A stretch of 34,753 nt of DNA from Planctomycetota bacterium (GTDB taxonomy: Bacteria; Planctomycetota; Planctomycetia; Gemmatales; Gemmataceae): the NCBI GenBank assembly GCA_016191165.1, contig JACPPF010000014.1, positions 1-34,753 on the forward strand, given 5' to 3'. The notes below the pieces were generated by a model. That model did no database searches. It was given only the letters and a program-made list of their open reading frames with translations, and was not told the origin of the DNA. The first letter of the stretch is position 1. Each line of letters opens with the position of its first letter. Below are positions 25,263-33,710 of this stretch, one piece after another. Both the position numbers and the translations under genes were made by a program.

Positions 25263-25456
25263 GTCAGGCTTTCCAGCCTGACTTTTCGCCAACGCGGTCC
25301 GGCTATCCAGTCAGACTTTTCGCCAGCGCGGTCAGGCTTTCCAGCCTGACTTTTCGCCAACGCGGTCCGGCTTTCCAGCCTGACTTTTCGCCGACGCGGT
25401 CCGGCTTTCCAGCCTGACTTTTCGCCAGCGCGGTCAGGCTGGAAAGCCTGACCTAC
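25259..25456. repeat. 34-bp tandem repeat array with perfect 24-bp terminal inverted repeats
   Basis: Five consecutive 34-base units fill 25262-25431 (starts 25262, 25296, 25330, 25364, 25398) with a few substitutions. Most contain TCAGGCT-TTCC-AGCCTGA, a 7-pair stem with a 4-base loop, joined by ACTTTTCGCC. A sixth, inverted partial unit ends at 25456. The outermost 24 bases, 25259-25282 and 25433-25456, are exact reverse complements. The minus strand reads GQAFQPD and RLESLTYG, a phrase typical of planctomycete dispersed repeats. No spacers exist, so this is not CRISPR. It fills the whole gap between gluQ and the start region of the next gene. Confidence 0.92.
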
Positions 25457-25534
25457 CAGGAACTTTGCTTGGCTTGGCGCCGGCGTCATGGTACGATCAA
25501 ACCGGCTCGACACTTTTGGTCTCGGGAGTCAACC

Positions 25535-27649
25535 ATGTATTCTTGCCGCTGGTTCACATGGGCCATGATCTTCACGTGCGCAGGGTACTTGTGTCGCGCG
25601 CACGCCGACGACGCGAAGGACGCCAAGGACCTGGCGCGGCGTGACGCCAGGATCAAGCCCGCGGATCGGCGGCACTGGTCGTACCTGCCCGTGAAACGCC
25701 CCGCGCCGCCCAAGGTCAAGGACTCCAAGTGGGTGCGCAATCCGATTGACGCCTTCGTGCTGGCCCGGCTGGAAATGAAGGGCTGGAAGCCGGCGCCCCC
25801 CGCGGAGCCCCACGCCTGGCTGCGGCGCGTGCATCTCGACGTGACCGGCCTGCCGCCGACGATTGCCGAGCAGGACGCTTTCTTGAAGAACCCGACGCCG
25901 GCGGCCATGGACGCGGTCGTCAAGGACCTGCTGAGTCGCCCGACCTACGGCGAACGCTGGGGCCGACACTGGCTCGACGTGGTCCGCTATGCCGAGACCG
26001 CGGGCTACGAGCGTGACGCCATCAAGCCGAGCGTCTGGCGGTATCGCGATTACGTCATCAAGGCGGTCAACGACGACAAGCCCTATGATCGCTTCCTGCT
26101 GGAGCAGCTGGCGGGCGATGAACTCGATTCTCTCCCCTCTCCCCCACGCGGGAGAGGGGCCGGGGGCGAGGGGGACGCCGCGCAGTCGTTGGTCGCCCTC
26201 GGCTTCAACCGTCTCGGTCCCTGGGACGACGAGCCCGCCGACCCGAAGGAGGATCGCTTCGACCAGCTCGACGACATCGTCAACGCGACCTCGCTCGTCT
26301 TCATGGGCACTACCCTGGCCTGCGCACGCTGTCACGATCACAAGTTCGAGGCGTTGACCCAGCACGATTATTATCGCATGGTGGCGATCTTCAATCCGTT
26401 GGATCGCCCGCGCAACGGCCGGCAGGAACGCGACCTGCCGGTGGGCACGCGCGCCCAGATCGATCGCTACATCGAACGCGAAAGGCAAATCGGCGCCTTG
26501 CTGCAAAAAGCGCCCAAGGGCAAGCCGACGCCTGAACTCCAGGCCCAGATCGCGCGGCTGCGCGCAAAGACGCCCGATTTGCCCCGCGGGTATTTTCTGC
26601 ATGAGCCAGCAACGAAAACGCCGGAAACGCACCTGCTGATTCGCGGCAAGGCAACGCGACCGGGGCCAAAGGTTTTGCCCGGGATGCCAACGGTCCTGGT
26701 CGCGAAACAACCGACCTTTCCGCCGCCTGGCAAGTACACAAGCCTGCGCCGTCTCACCCTGGCGAAATGGCTCGCCAGCCCGGAGCATCCGTTGACCGCG
26801 CGCGTGATGGCAAATCGCATCTGGCATTACCATTTCGGCGTGGGCATCGTGCGCACGCCCAACGACTTTGGCGTCATGGGCCAGCCGCCAACACATCCGG
26901 AACTACTCGACTGGCTCGCGGCCGAGTTCGTCGCGCCAACCAGCCCCGAGCGCCAGCGAGGGGGTTCCTCGCCCCCCACGCTCGAGCGTGGGGCTGGTTG
27001 GAGCATGAAGCATCTCCACTACCTCATCCTCACGAGCAACACCTACCGCATGAGCAAACGCTGGCACGCCGACCAGGGCAAGGCCGATCCTGAAAACAAG
27101 CTGCTCTGGCGCTTCCCCTACAAGCGGCTGGAGGTCGAAGCCATCCGCGATTCCGCGTTGTTCGTCAGTGGCCAGCTCAATACGAAAATGTACGGACCGA
27201 GCATGTACCCCGAAGTCCCGAAGGAAGCCCTTGCCGGCAGCAGCGATCCCGACCGCATCTGGAAGAAGTTCGACGAAAAGGAAGCGTCGCGCCGCACGGT
27301 CTACGCTTTCATCAAGCGCAGCTTCGTTGTGCCGTTGCTGGAGACGCTCGACCTGTGCGACACGACGCGGCCCAACGACCAGCGCCTGACGACCACGGTC
27401 GCGCCGCAGGCGTTGACGCTCTTCAACGGCACGTTCGTCAATCGCCAGGCCAAACACTTTGCCGCGCGCCTGCGCAAGGAAGCCGGCGCCGACCCGGACC
27501 GCCAGATCGAGCGCGCCTATCGCCTCGCGCTATGCCGACCGCCCACCGCTTCAGAACGCGCGGTGTTGCGCGATTTCTTGGGTCGGCAGTCCCTGGAGCA
27601 GATGTGCCGGGTCGTGTTTAATTTGAACGAATTTGCGTATGCCGATTGA
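25535..27649 (+). CDS. Secreted DUF1549/DUF1553 planctomycete protein with internal CxxCH
   Basis: A 704-residue protein starting at the ATG 25535 (GGAG upstream; the frame is open further but unrelated), with a signal peptide ending RAHA. The DUF1549 part starts near residue 55 (NPIDAFVLARLE) and has HLDVTGLPPT, RHWLDVVRYAETAGYE and CARCH (C263, C266, H267), a possible c-type heme site followed by DHKFEALTQHDYY. The DUF1553 part holds LTARVMANRIWHYHFGVGIV and LHYLILTSNTYRMS. It lacks the separate N-terminal cytochrome domain (PSCyt1) of longer relatives. Two short repeats are inserted in frame, at about residues 200-215 and 468-488. These proteins are usually paired with a DUF1501 gene; none follows here. 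The function is unknown, presumably extracytoplasmic. Confidence 0.93.
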   Translation: MYSCRWFTWAMIFTCAGYLCRAHADDAKDAKDLARRDARIKPADRRHWSYLPVKRPAPPKVKDSKWVRNPIDAFVLARLEMKGWKPAPPAEPHAWLRRVHLDVTGLPPTIAEQDAFLKNPTPAAMDAVVKDLLSRPTYGERWGRHWLDVVRYAETAGYERDAIKPSVWRYRDYVIKAVNDDKPYDRFLLEQLAGDELDSLPSPPRGRGAGGEGDAAQSLVALGFNRLGPWDDEPADPKEDRFDQLDDIVNATSLVFMGTTLACARCHDHKFEALTQHDYYRMVAIFNPLDRPRNGRQERDLPVGTRAQIDRYIERERQIGALLQKAPKGKPTPELQAQIARLRAKTPDLPRGYFLHEPATKTPETHLLIRGKATRPGPKVLPGMPTVLVAKQPTFPPPGKYTSLRRLTLAKWLASPEHPLTARVMANRIWHYHFGVGIVRTPNDFGVMGQPPTHPELLDWLAAEFVAPTSPERQRGGSSPPTLERGAGWSMKHLHYLILTSNTYRMSKRWHADQGKADPENKLLWRFPYKRLEVEAIRDSALFVSGQLNTKMYGPSMYPEVPKEALAGSSDPDRIWKKFDEKEASRRTVYAFIKRSFVVPLLETLDLCDTTRPNDQRLTTTVAPQALTLFNGTFVNRQAKHFAARLRKEAGADPDRQIERAYRLALCRPPTASERAVLRDFLGRQSLEQMCRVVFNLNEFAYAD
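26134..26159. repeat. GC-rich palindromic repeat inserted in frame
   Basis: CCCCTCTCCC (26134-26143) and GGGAGAGGGG (26150-26159) are a perfect 10-base inverted repeat with a 6-base loop, followed by a GGCCGGGGGCGAGGGG tail. It encodes SLPSPPRGRGAGGEG between AGDEL and AQSLVALGFNRLGPW, where relatives run straight through. It belongs to the widespread REP-like elements with a CCCTCTCCC core. Confidence 0.75.
26936..27000. repeat. Second in-frame palindromic repeat in the same gene
   Basis: AACCAGCCCC near 26938-26947 and its complement near 26990-26999 bound a 60-base insertion with inner CGAGCG/CTCGAGCG complements. It encodes TSPERQRGGSSPPTLERGAG between WLAAEFVA and WSMKHLHYLI, which are adjacent in the family. 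It is related to the repeats at 209-281 and 8959-9021 by the CCAGCCC...AGCGAGG layout. Confidence 0.75.
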
Positions 27650-27721
27650 CACGTCTGGCACGCGAGCGGCAAGCGTTGCGCACCACGGCGTTTGATCGCC
27701 CGCGGTGAACGCGGCGCCTGT

Positions 27722-29056
27722 TTAGACGGATGCGCTGTCGTGGAGTTTTTGAAACACGCGCCGGTAGGCCAGTTCGTTCGACGGGAACAGCGCCGAAGGA
27801 AGTTCCACCGCCCCGTGCTGAAAGCGGCGCTTCGGAAAAATCGGCATGTCGAACCCGGTCACCGCCTTGACGCCCGCGGCGACGACCTGGCCTTTCAGTT
27901 CGTAAAGCCGTTGATGATCCCAGCCGGTCAATTCAATAAAGGGAATCCCCTCCGCGATTGCAATCACCGCCGGGCAAACGAAGGGACTGAGCCCCTCGAA
28001 GCCGCACTGCGTCACGGGCGCATAGGTTCGGGCGTACCCCCGGCTCTGGCCGCCGGAGTAGGTGAGCGAGTGCTTGATCGCGTGAACGCCCCAACCTTCT
28101 TGATAGAGCATCGAGTTGTTGAGGACGCTGCGAATGGTCAGCTCGGGGTTGTCCTCGATCGGATAGTCTTTCAAGTTTTCATCGCCGCCGTCGCCATCGA
28201 GTAGATGTTTCCAGTCGGGGTAGCGCGCGCGGATGCCCTGGCATAGCGCCAGGCACATGGCGGCGGATTGCACGTCGAGCGGCTTGTAATCTTCGATTGT
28301 GCGAATGGCATTGTCGATGCGCACCTGTTCGGCCCTCACCTCGATTGGCTCCAGGAACAATTCGAGGTTGAGCCGGCGCAGGAACTCGCGCGCCTGTTCG
28401 AGATCGGGTCCGCCGCCGTCCACGCTGAGGGTAAACGCCTTGAGCCGGGCCGGGCTGTCGCCGCGCTGGAGCAAGGCGTGGTAGGTCAACAGAAAAACCG
28501 CGCCGCTGTCGATGCCGCCGGAGAACGCAACGCCGACGGGCGCTCGCGCCGGCATGCGGTCGAGCCAGCGCGCGATTTCGTGATGCGCCGCGGCAACATA
28601 GCGTGCGCCGATCGCTGGTATGTCGGCCGGTTGCGTATTGCGCGCGGGCTTGAAAAACCTCGCATAACCCGGGCTCGGATCAGGGCAGCCCACCAGCTCG
28701 ATCCGAAGGACGTGGTGGGCGGGGACCATGCGCGTGTACGACGGATGAAACTGATCCGCCAACCCCAGATCGGCGAGTTTGCCCCGAATCGCGTCGATGC
28801 GGTCGGCGACAATCAGGATCGGGCCGTCATGGTACTTCGCGATGAAATAGCGCAGCAGCCGGCCGATGGTGCGCGCCAGGAAGACGCTTTTGCCCTGGTG
28901 AGCGACGAGCGCGAACTCCCCGTCGATGCGCCCCACCGCGTCGGAGTCGCCGCTCGCCAGCGCGGCCCGGGCCTCGCTGATCGTCATGTTGTAAATGCGA
29001 TTGCCCACCGGATCGGTCAAGTCGATGACGCGCGAGAGCGGCAGTGCGATGGACAT
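27722..29056 (-). CDS. Asparagine-synthetase-like protein with degenerate glutaminase domain
   Basis: A 444-residue protein from the ATG at 29056 (AGGAG upstream). The N-terminal 150 residues correspond to the class II glutaminase domain of AsnB, but residue 2 is serine (MSIALPL) and no cysteine is near the N-terminus, so glutamine hydrolysis is not expected. The synthetase domain is intact: the PP-loop FSGGIDSG (178-185), then LLDGDGGDENLKDYP and SPFVCPAVIAIAEGIPFIEL, and a C-terminal FPKRRFQHGA. It should adenylate a carboxylate and may use free ammonia or another amine, as beta-lactam synthetase and lasso-peptide cyclases do. No partner gene identifies the substrate. It is divergent from the TPR/UnbV gene. 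Confidence 0.85.
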   Translation of the reverse strand: MSIALPLSRVIDLTDPVGNRIYNMTISEARAALASGDSDAVGRIDGEFALVAHQGKSVFLARTIGRLLRYFIAKYHDGPILIVADRIDAIRGKLADLGLADQFHPSYTRMVPAHHVLRIELVGCPDPSPGYARFFKPARNTQPADIPAIGARYVAAAHHEIARWLDRMPARAPVGVAFSGGIDSGAVFLLTYHALLQRGDSPARLKAFTLSVDGGGPDLEQAREFLRRLNLELFLEPIEVRAEQVRIDNAIRTIEDYKPLDVQSAAMCLALCQGIRARYPDWKHLLDGDGGDENLKDYPIEDNPELTIRSVLNNSMLYQEGWGVHAIKHSLTYSGGQSRGYARTYAPVTQCGFEGLSPFVCPAVIAIAEGIPFIELTGWDHQRLYELKGQVVAAGVKAVTGFDMPIFPKRRFQHGAVELPSALFPSNELAYRRVFQKLHDSASV

Positions 29057-29182
29057 GGGTTGCTCCTGGCATGAACGAAAGCGATCGCCGTGGCGTATCC
29101 TATATACTATTCCCTCATCCATCCATCGTGCGGCGATCCGACGCGAAAACCCTGGATCGCCCCATTGCTCTTGAGAATCTCC

Positions 29183-32100
29183 ATGTCCACCAGCCAAGGT
29201 AGCCGTGTCAAGCCCGTGGTGATCGTGCTGCTGCTAATTGCGAGCGGGGCGGGTTTTGCCACGTACTGGTTCCGGGTGCGCCAGGCCGCGCTGCCGGGCC
29301 CAGGGACGCCTGCCTATCAAGCGTATCGCCGCGCGTTTCAGGTCGGCGTGGCGGCGCTGGAGGCGGGGCGCGAGGAACTGGCCCGGCCCCGTTTGACGGA
29401 AGCGACGGCGTTAATTCCCGGCGAACCCGCGGCCTGGGCAAACCTCGGTTTGATGAGTCTCCGCAAGAACGATTTGCAGCAGGCCGAGAAGGACCTGAAG
29501 AAGGCACACGCCCTGGCGCCGGACAGCGGCGAGATCGAGGCGCTGCTCGCGCTCCTGGCCGAAAAGCAAGGCCGGCTGCCCGAGGCGGTCGCGCATTATC
29601 GCAAGGCGATCGCCGCCAATCCGCGCGATCTGGCGTCGCTGTTCGCGCTCGCGGAAACGATCAGCCGGGAGGGAGGCGTGGGCAGCGAGGCCGAGTATCA
29701 GAAACTCATGGAGCAGATACTCCAGGCTCAACCGAACAATCTTCCGGTCTTGACCCGGCGGGCGGGGGCGGCGCTACGCAACCAGGACCAGGCCGCGTTT
29801 CAGGACACGCTCGACCGTTTCGCCCGGCTCGCGCCGGACTGGTCCGCCCTCTCACGCAAGGTCCTCGCCGAGTTGCAACAGGTTTCGAAGAAACCCAACG
29901 AGGCGATTCCCGTCCTGCAGGATCTGGATCGCGTCCTAAAAGGCGAGCGCAGCTATCAGCGGGATGGATTCGTGATTCTCCCGCAGCCGGCCGTGGTGGG
30001 ATCGCCCATCGTGCGCTTTCTGCGCCTGGTTCCCCCCACTCCTGGCCCGGCGGCGCCGGATCGCGACCTGACCTTCAGGATCGAAGCGCTGTCCGCCCCT
30101 GCCAAGGCCAACGGTCTCCCGACCGCGCTGGGCCTCGCCTGGCTGTTCACCGAGAAGCAACGCAAGGCCCTGGAGCAACACGCGGCCCAGGGCGTCGCGG
30201 ACGCATCGGCGCTCGCGGGTTTCACGCCGACCGTATTCGTCGCCAACGCCAAGGAAGTTCGTCCCGCGAACAAGGCGTCGCCTGGGTTTTCATTTCCGGG
30301 CGGTCCGAAAGGGATCGCGCCAACGTCGGCGTCGGTGTTGCCCGTGGACTGGGACAACGATTTGCGCATCGACTTCGTCCTCGCCGGCGCCGGAGGCCTG
30401 CGCTTCTGGCAGCAGCGCCTCGGCGGTTCGTTTGACGATATCACCGGCAAGACCGGTTTGGCGGCGGACATTCTAAACGGTGAGTACCACGGCGTCTGGG
30501 CGGCCGACATCGAGATGGACAGCGATCTCGACCTGATTGCCGCGCGCCGAACCGGCGCTCCCTTGCTCTTGCGGAATAATGGTGACAACACGTTCAAGGC
30601 GTTCGAGTCGTTCGCGGGCGTGAAGAACGTGCGCGCTTTCGCCTGGGCCGACCTCGACAGCGACGGCGCACCGGACGCCACGTTTTTGGATGACCAGGGC
30701 AGGCTGCACGTCTTCACCAACGATCGTTCCGGATTGTTCAGTCCCTGGCCCTTGCCCGCCGACCTCGGTACGTTTGTGGCGGTGACGGCTGCCGACATCA
30801 ACAACGACGGCGTGTTCGACCTGGTCGCTCTGCGCTCCGACGGCGCCTTGATGCGCATCTCGGACCAGGGCCAGCGCCAGGCCTGGCAGGTCGCTGAAAT
30901 CGCACGCGTGCCACTCGAAGAGAAAGCACCGCCCGGCGATATCGCCCTGTTCGTGGAGGATCTCGACAACAACGGCGCTCTGGACATTCTGGTCGCGGGC
31001 CCCAAAAGCGCCCAGATCGTTCTCGGCGCTGACGAACCTCGGTTCATCACCCTCGCCAGGTCCATCCCGTTGCGCGTCCTTGCCGTACACGATGTCAACA
31101 ACGATGGCCGGCTCGATCTCCTCGGCCTTTCCGCGGCCGACCAGCCGGCGCAGGCGCTCAATCAAAGTACGAAGAAATACCGCTGGCAGGCGCTTCGGCC
31201 CATCGCCAATCCCCTGGCGGGCGATGGCCGAATCAACTCCTTTGGCCTGGGCGGCGAGGTCGAAATCCGCTCCGGCGCGCTGGTTCAAAAACATTTGATT
31301 CACGCACCCGTCGTTCACTTCGGACTCGGCGAGGAAGACGCCGTCGATGTCGCCCGCATCGTGTGGCCCAATGGCGCGGCGCAATATGAGTTTGCCGGGC
31401 CGAGCGATCAACTGGTCACGGCGGTTCAGCGGCTCACGACCTCCTGCCCGTTCCTCTTCACCTTCGACGGCAAGGGCATGCGCTTCGCCGGCGACTTCAT
31501 GTGGGGCACGCCGCTCGGGATGTACATCAACGGGCAAAACATCGGCGACTTCCCGGAAACCACCGAATGGCTCAAGATTCCCGGCAAGCATCTCCTCCCG
31601 CGTGACGGCTATTACGACGTGCGCGTTCATGCCAATCTGTGGGAGGCGGATTATTTTGACAAACTCGCGCTGATTGTCGTCGATCATCCGCCGGAAACGG
31701 AGATTCACGTCGATGAACGATTCTTCCTCACGCCGACCAAACCGCGCCTTCATGTTACGACGCCGGTCAAACCGGTCGCCCGCGCCTGGGACCATCACGG
31801 CAAGGACGCGACCGCCGAGATTCGCGCCATCGATGGCGCCTACCTCGACCGCTGTGGCCGGGGCCGTTTTCAGGGCGTGACGCAAGATCACTGGGTCGAG
31901 GTGGATTTGGGGGAGGATGCGCCGCGCGCGGGGCCGGTGCTCCTGATCGCGCGCGGCTGGCTGCATCCGACCAACAGCTCGATCAACGTCGCGCTCGGCC
32001 AGGGCAAGCACGCCGCGCCGCGGCCACTGGTTCTCGAAGTGCCCGATGGCAAGGGCGGCTGGAAAGTCGGCCGGCCCGCGCTCGGCTTCCCCGCGGGCAA

Positions 32101-32743
32101 GGACAAGACCCTGCTCATTCGGCTGGATGGCATCGAGGGTAAACAGGTGAGCCGGCGCTTCCGCCTGCGCACCAGCATGGAAATCTACTGGGACTTCCTG
32201 GGTTACGCCACCGAACTGGACGAGAAGCTGGCCCGCCTGCAACGACCGGCCCCGCTTTCCGCCGACCTGCGCTTTCGCGGCGTGCTGGCAATGAGCCGAA
32301 AGAATGACAGTTCGCCGGAGGTGCCGGACTATTACCAGGTGATCCGCACCGCCCAGCCCTGGCGTGACTTGACCGGCTATTACACTCGCTTCGGCGATGT
32401 GGGCGAACTGCTGGCAAACGTGGATGACCGCTACGTGATCGCGAATGCCGGCGACGAAATCGCCCTGCGTTTTCCCGTGCCGGCCGCGCCGTCGGGCGGA
32501 TGGCAGCGCGACTTCATCTGGGAATGCGACGGCTGGACCCGCGACGGCGATCCGAACACGCGCTTCGGCACCGGCGTCCTCCCTTTGCCCGCCCACGGCG
32601 TGAACACCGACCTGCGCCCGCCCACGCGCCTTCAGGACGACCCGGTCTACCAGCGCTTCCCGGCGGACTGGCGCAACTACCATACGCGCTACGTGACCGC
32701 GCACGCTTTCGCACGCGGACTACGGCGGCTTCGCAACCCATGA
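29183..32743 (+). CDS. Membrane-anchored TPR, FG-GAP and ASPIC/UnbV (CRTAC1-like) protein
   Basis: An 1186-residue protein anchored by one N-terminal helix (about 11-28, VVIVLLLIASGAGFATYWF) with the rest outside the cytoplasm. TPR units run at about 45-250 (AAWANLGLMSLRKNDLQQAE, VAHYRKAIAANPRD). FG-GAP/VCBS propeller repeats run at about 385-680 with Asp-rich calcium-type loops (VDWDNDLRIDF, DIEMDSDLDLIAAR, DINNDGVFDLVALR, DVNNDGRLDLL). The ASPIC/UnbV domain is at about 683-760 (IVWPNGAAQYEF). The C-terminal 420 residues are a further globular region. The ATG at 29183 is favoured because MSTSQG leads directly into the helix. Its TGA overlaps the tsaE ATG. The role is probably scaffolding at the envelope; the ligand is unknown. 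Confidence 0.9.
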   Translation: MSTSQGSRVKPVVIVLLLIASGAGFATYWFRVRQAALPGPGTPAYQAYRRAFQVGVAALEAGREELARPRLTEATALIPGEPAAWANLGLMSLRKNDLQQAEKDLKKAHALAPDSGEIEALLALLAEKQGRLPEAVAHYRKAIAANPRDLASLFALAETISREGGVGSEAEYQKLMEQILQAQPNNLPVLTRRAGAALRNQDQAAFQDTLDRFARLAPDWSALSRKVLAELQQVSKKPNEAIPVLQDLDRVLKGERSYQRDGFVILPQPAVVGSPIVRFLRLVPPTPGPAAPDRDLTFRIEALSAPAKANGLPTALGLAWLFTEKQRKALEQHAAQGVADASALAGFTPTVFVANAKEVRPANKASPGFSFPGGPKGIAPTSASVLPVDWDNDLRIDFVLAGAGGLRFWQQRLGGSFDDITGKTGLAADILNGEYHGVWAADIEMDSDLDLIAARRTGAPLLLRNNGDNTFKAFESFAGVKNVRAFAWADLDSDGAPDATFLDDQGRLHVFTNDRSGLFSPWPLPADLGTFVAVTAADINNDGVFDLVALRSDGALMRISDQGQRQAWQVAEIARVPLEEKAPPGDIALFVEDLDNNGALDILVAGPKSAQIVLGADEPRFITLARSIPLRVLAVHDVNNDGRLDLLGLSAADQPAQALNQSTKKYRWQALRPIANPLAGDGRINSFGLGGEVEIRSGALVQKHLIHAPVVHFGLGEEDAVDVARIVWPNGAAQYEFAGPSDQLVTAVQRLTTSCPFLFTFDGKGMRFAGDFMWGTPLGMYINGQNIGDFPETTEWLKIPGKHLLPRDGYYDVRVHANLWEADYFDKLALIVVDHPPETEIHVDERFFLTPTKPRLHVTTPVKPVARAWDHHGKDATAEIRAIDGAYLDRCGRGRFQGVTQDHWVEVDLGEDAPRAGPVLLIARGWLHPTNSSINVALGQGKHAAPRPLVLEVPDGKGGWKVGRPALGFPAGKDKTLLIRLDGIEGKQVSRRFRLRTSMEIYWDFLGYATELDEKLARLQRPAPLSADLRFRGVLAMSRKNDSSPEVPDYYQVIRTAQPWRDLTGYYTRFGDVGELLANVDDRYVIANAGDEIALRFPVPAAPSGGWQRDFIWECDGWTRDGDPNTRFGTGVLPLPAHGVNTDLRPPTRLQDDPVYQRFPADWRNYHTRYVTAHAFARGLRRLRNP

Positions 32744-33195
32744 CGATCGACGTGGATAATATCGAAGGAACCAACGCGTTCGGTCGACGCCTCGCGCAAT
32801 GCCTGTTCCCCGGCGCCGTGGTCGCCCTCATAGGCCCGCTCGGTGCGGGCAAGACCCATCTGGTGCGCGCAATCGCGGAGGGCCTGGGCATCGCCAATTC
32901 GCAGGTCGTCAACAGCCCGACGTTCGTGCTGATTCAGGAATACGAGGCCCGGTTGCCGATCTACCACTTCGACGCCTATCGGCTCAAAAGCGAGGCCGAG
33001 TTCGCCGATCTGGGCGTGCATGAATATTTCGATGGCGACGGCGTATGCCTGGTGGAGTGGGCCGACCGGGTTCCGAAATCGATGCCCGCGGAGCGTTTAG
33101 AAATCCGCATCACAATCACCGGCCCGGAATCGCGCCGTTTTGAGGTTGAAGGATTCGGCGCGCGGCACGAAGAAATAATGGGAGCAACGAAATGA
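32740..33195 (+). CDS. tsaE: tRNA threonylcarbamoyladenosine biosynthesis ATPase TsaE
   Basis: A 151-residue P-loop ATPase needed, with TsaB and TsaD, for t6A37 modification of ANN-decoding tRNAs. It has the Walker A GPLGAGKTHLVRAIAEGLG, SPTFVLIQEYEARLPIYHFDAYRL and a late LVEWADRVP (the EW motif). Length is typical. The ATG at 32740 overlaps the TGA of the preceding gene (ATGA), which couples an essential cytoplasmic tRNA-modification enzyme to an envelope protein. tsaB and tsaD are not in the window. Confidence 0.96.
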   Translation: MTIDVDNIEGTNAFGRRLAQCLFPGAVVALIGPLGAGKTHLVRAIAEGLGIANSQVVNSPTFVLIQEYEARLPIYHFDAYRLKSEAEFADLGVHEYFDGDGVCLVEWADRVPKSMPAERLEIRITITGPESRRFEVEGFGARHEEIMGATK

Positions 33196-33272
33196 TTAAG
33201 CCGGCGAGCCGAGCCCCGTAAGGGGCCGGTTGAGGATGCTTGGTGTGCCGGGAATTCCGCAGAGAAAAGAAT

Positions 33273-33452
33273 ATGGTGTCCCCGGAACTCGCGCGAGCCG
33301 TCGCCGATGTCGATCAGCCGGAGCGTGTCAGAAAGGCGGCGTATTTTGGATTGTTTGAGGTGCGCGGCATTCCCATTCGTTCCCGACCCGATCCCGCGGC
33401 ATTTCGTTTTCCCCAGGGCGTGGACTGGGAGTTCGTGAAGACGTTTGGGTAG
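33273..33452 (+). CDS. Small protein of unknown function downstream of tsaE
   Basis: A 59-residue frame from the ATG at 33273 (MVSPELARAVADVDQPERVR to DWEFVKTFG), 77 bases after the tsaE stop, with a protein-like composition and codon use like its neighbours. An upstream TTG at 33240 would add 11 residues. I do not recognise it. It may be co-transcribed with tsaE; a weak 5-pair hairpin (GCCCC-GTAA-GGGGC, near 33212-33226) lies between them. Confidence 0.5.
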   Translation: MVSPELARAVADVDQPERVRKAAYFGLFEVRGIPIRSRPDPAAFRFPQGVDWEFVKTFG

Positions 33453-33585
33453 GAAAAGGCGGGAACGAACCAAGCTCAGCGGTCGGGCGGAAGTGACGGC
33501 GGCTTGATTCAAAAAAGCACCTATACGAGAATTGACCTATCCGCTGAAGCGACTTTTTTTCGGCGTGACTCTCAATCGAAACCGG

Positions 33586-33684
33586 AGGACGGCAAACGTT
33601 CAAGGTAACGTGCCGTGGCCGCTGCAACGGCGTGGTGTCGCGCGAAACAAGAATGCGGCCCCGGTCGGAGTGCAACGCCTGGTT
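33586..33684 (-). repeat. Dispersed repeat (QAL-x-x-DRGRI type), copy 1
   Basis: On the minus strand this stretch reads NQALHSDRGRILVSR...RPRHVTLNVCRP, matching copy 2 at 34524-34619 (YQALAPDRGRITVFR...RPRLLSFVVRP) at DNA and translated level. It begins 26 bases after the stop of the phosphatase gene, in the same orientation. It is part of an apparent non-coding gap; the surrounding 33453-33710 shows nothing else. Confidence 0.6.
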
Positions 33685-33710
33685 CGGCCGGTTTGCTCGC
33701 AACAACTCGA

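Noticed and set aside
25259-25456. Possible CRISPR array
   Set aside because: The 34-base units are directly adjacent without unique spacers, and no cas genes are present.
25247-25513. 88-codon minus-strand open frame in the repeat array
   Set aside because: Its translation is only the repeat phrase repeated in shifted frames; there is no independent start signal or gene context.
30473-32704. Long minus-strand frame of 743 codons antisense to the TPR/UnbV gene
   Set aside because: Shadow of a gene with clear TPR, FG-GAP and UnbV domains; composition is rich in the residues expected from antisense reading.
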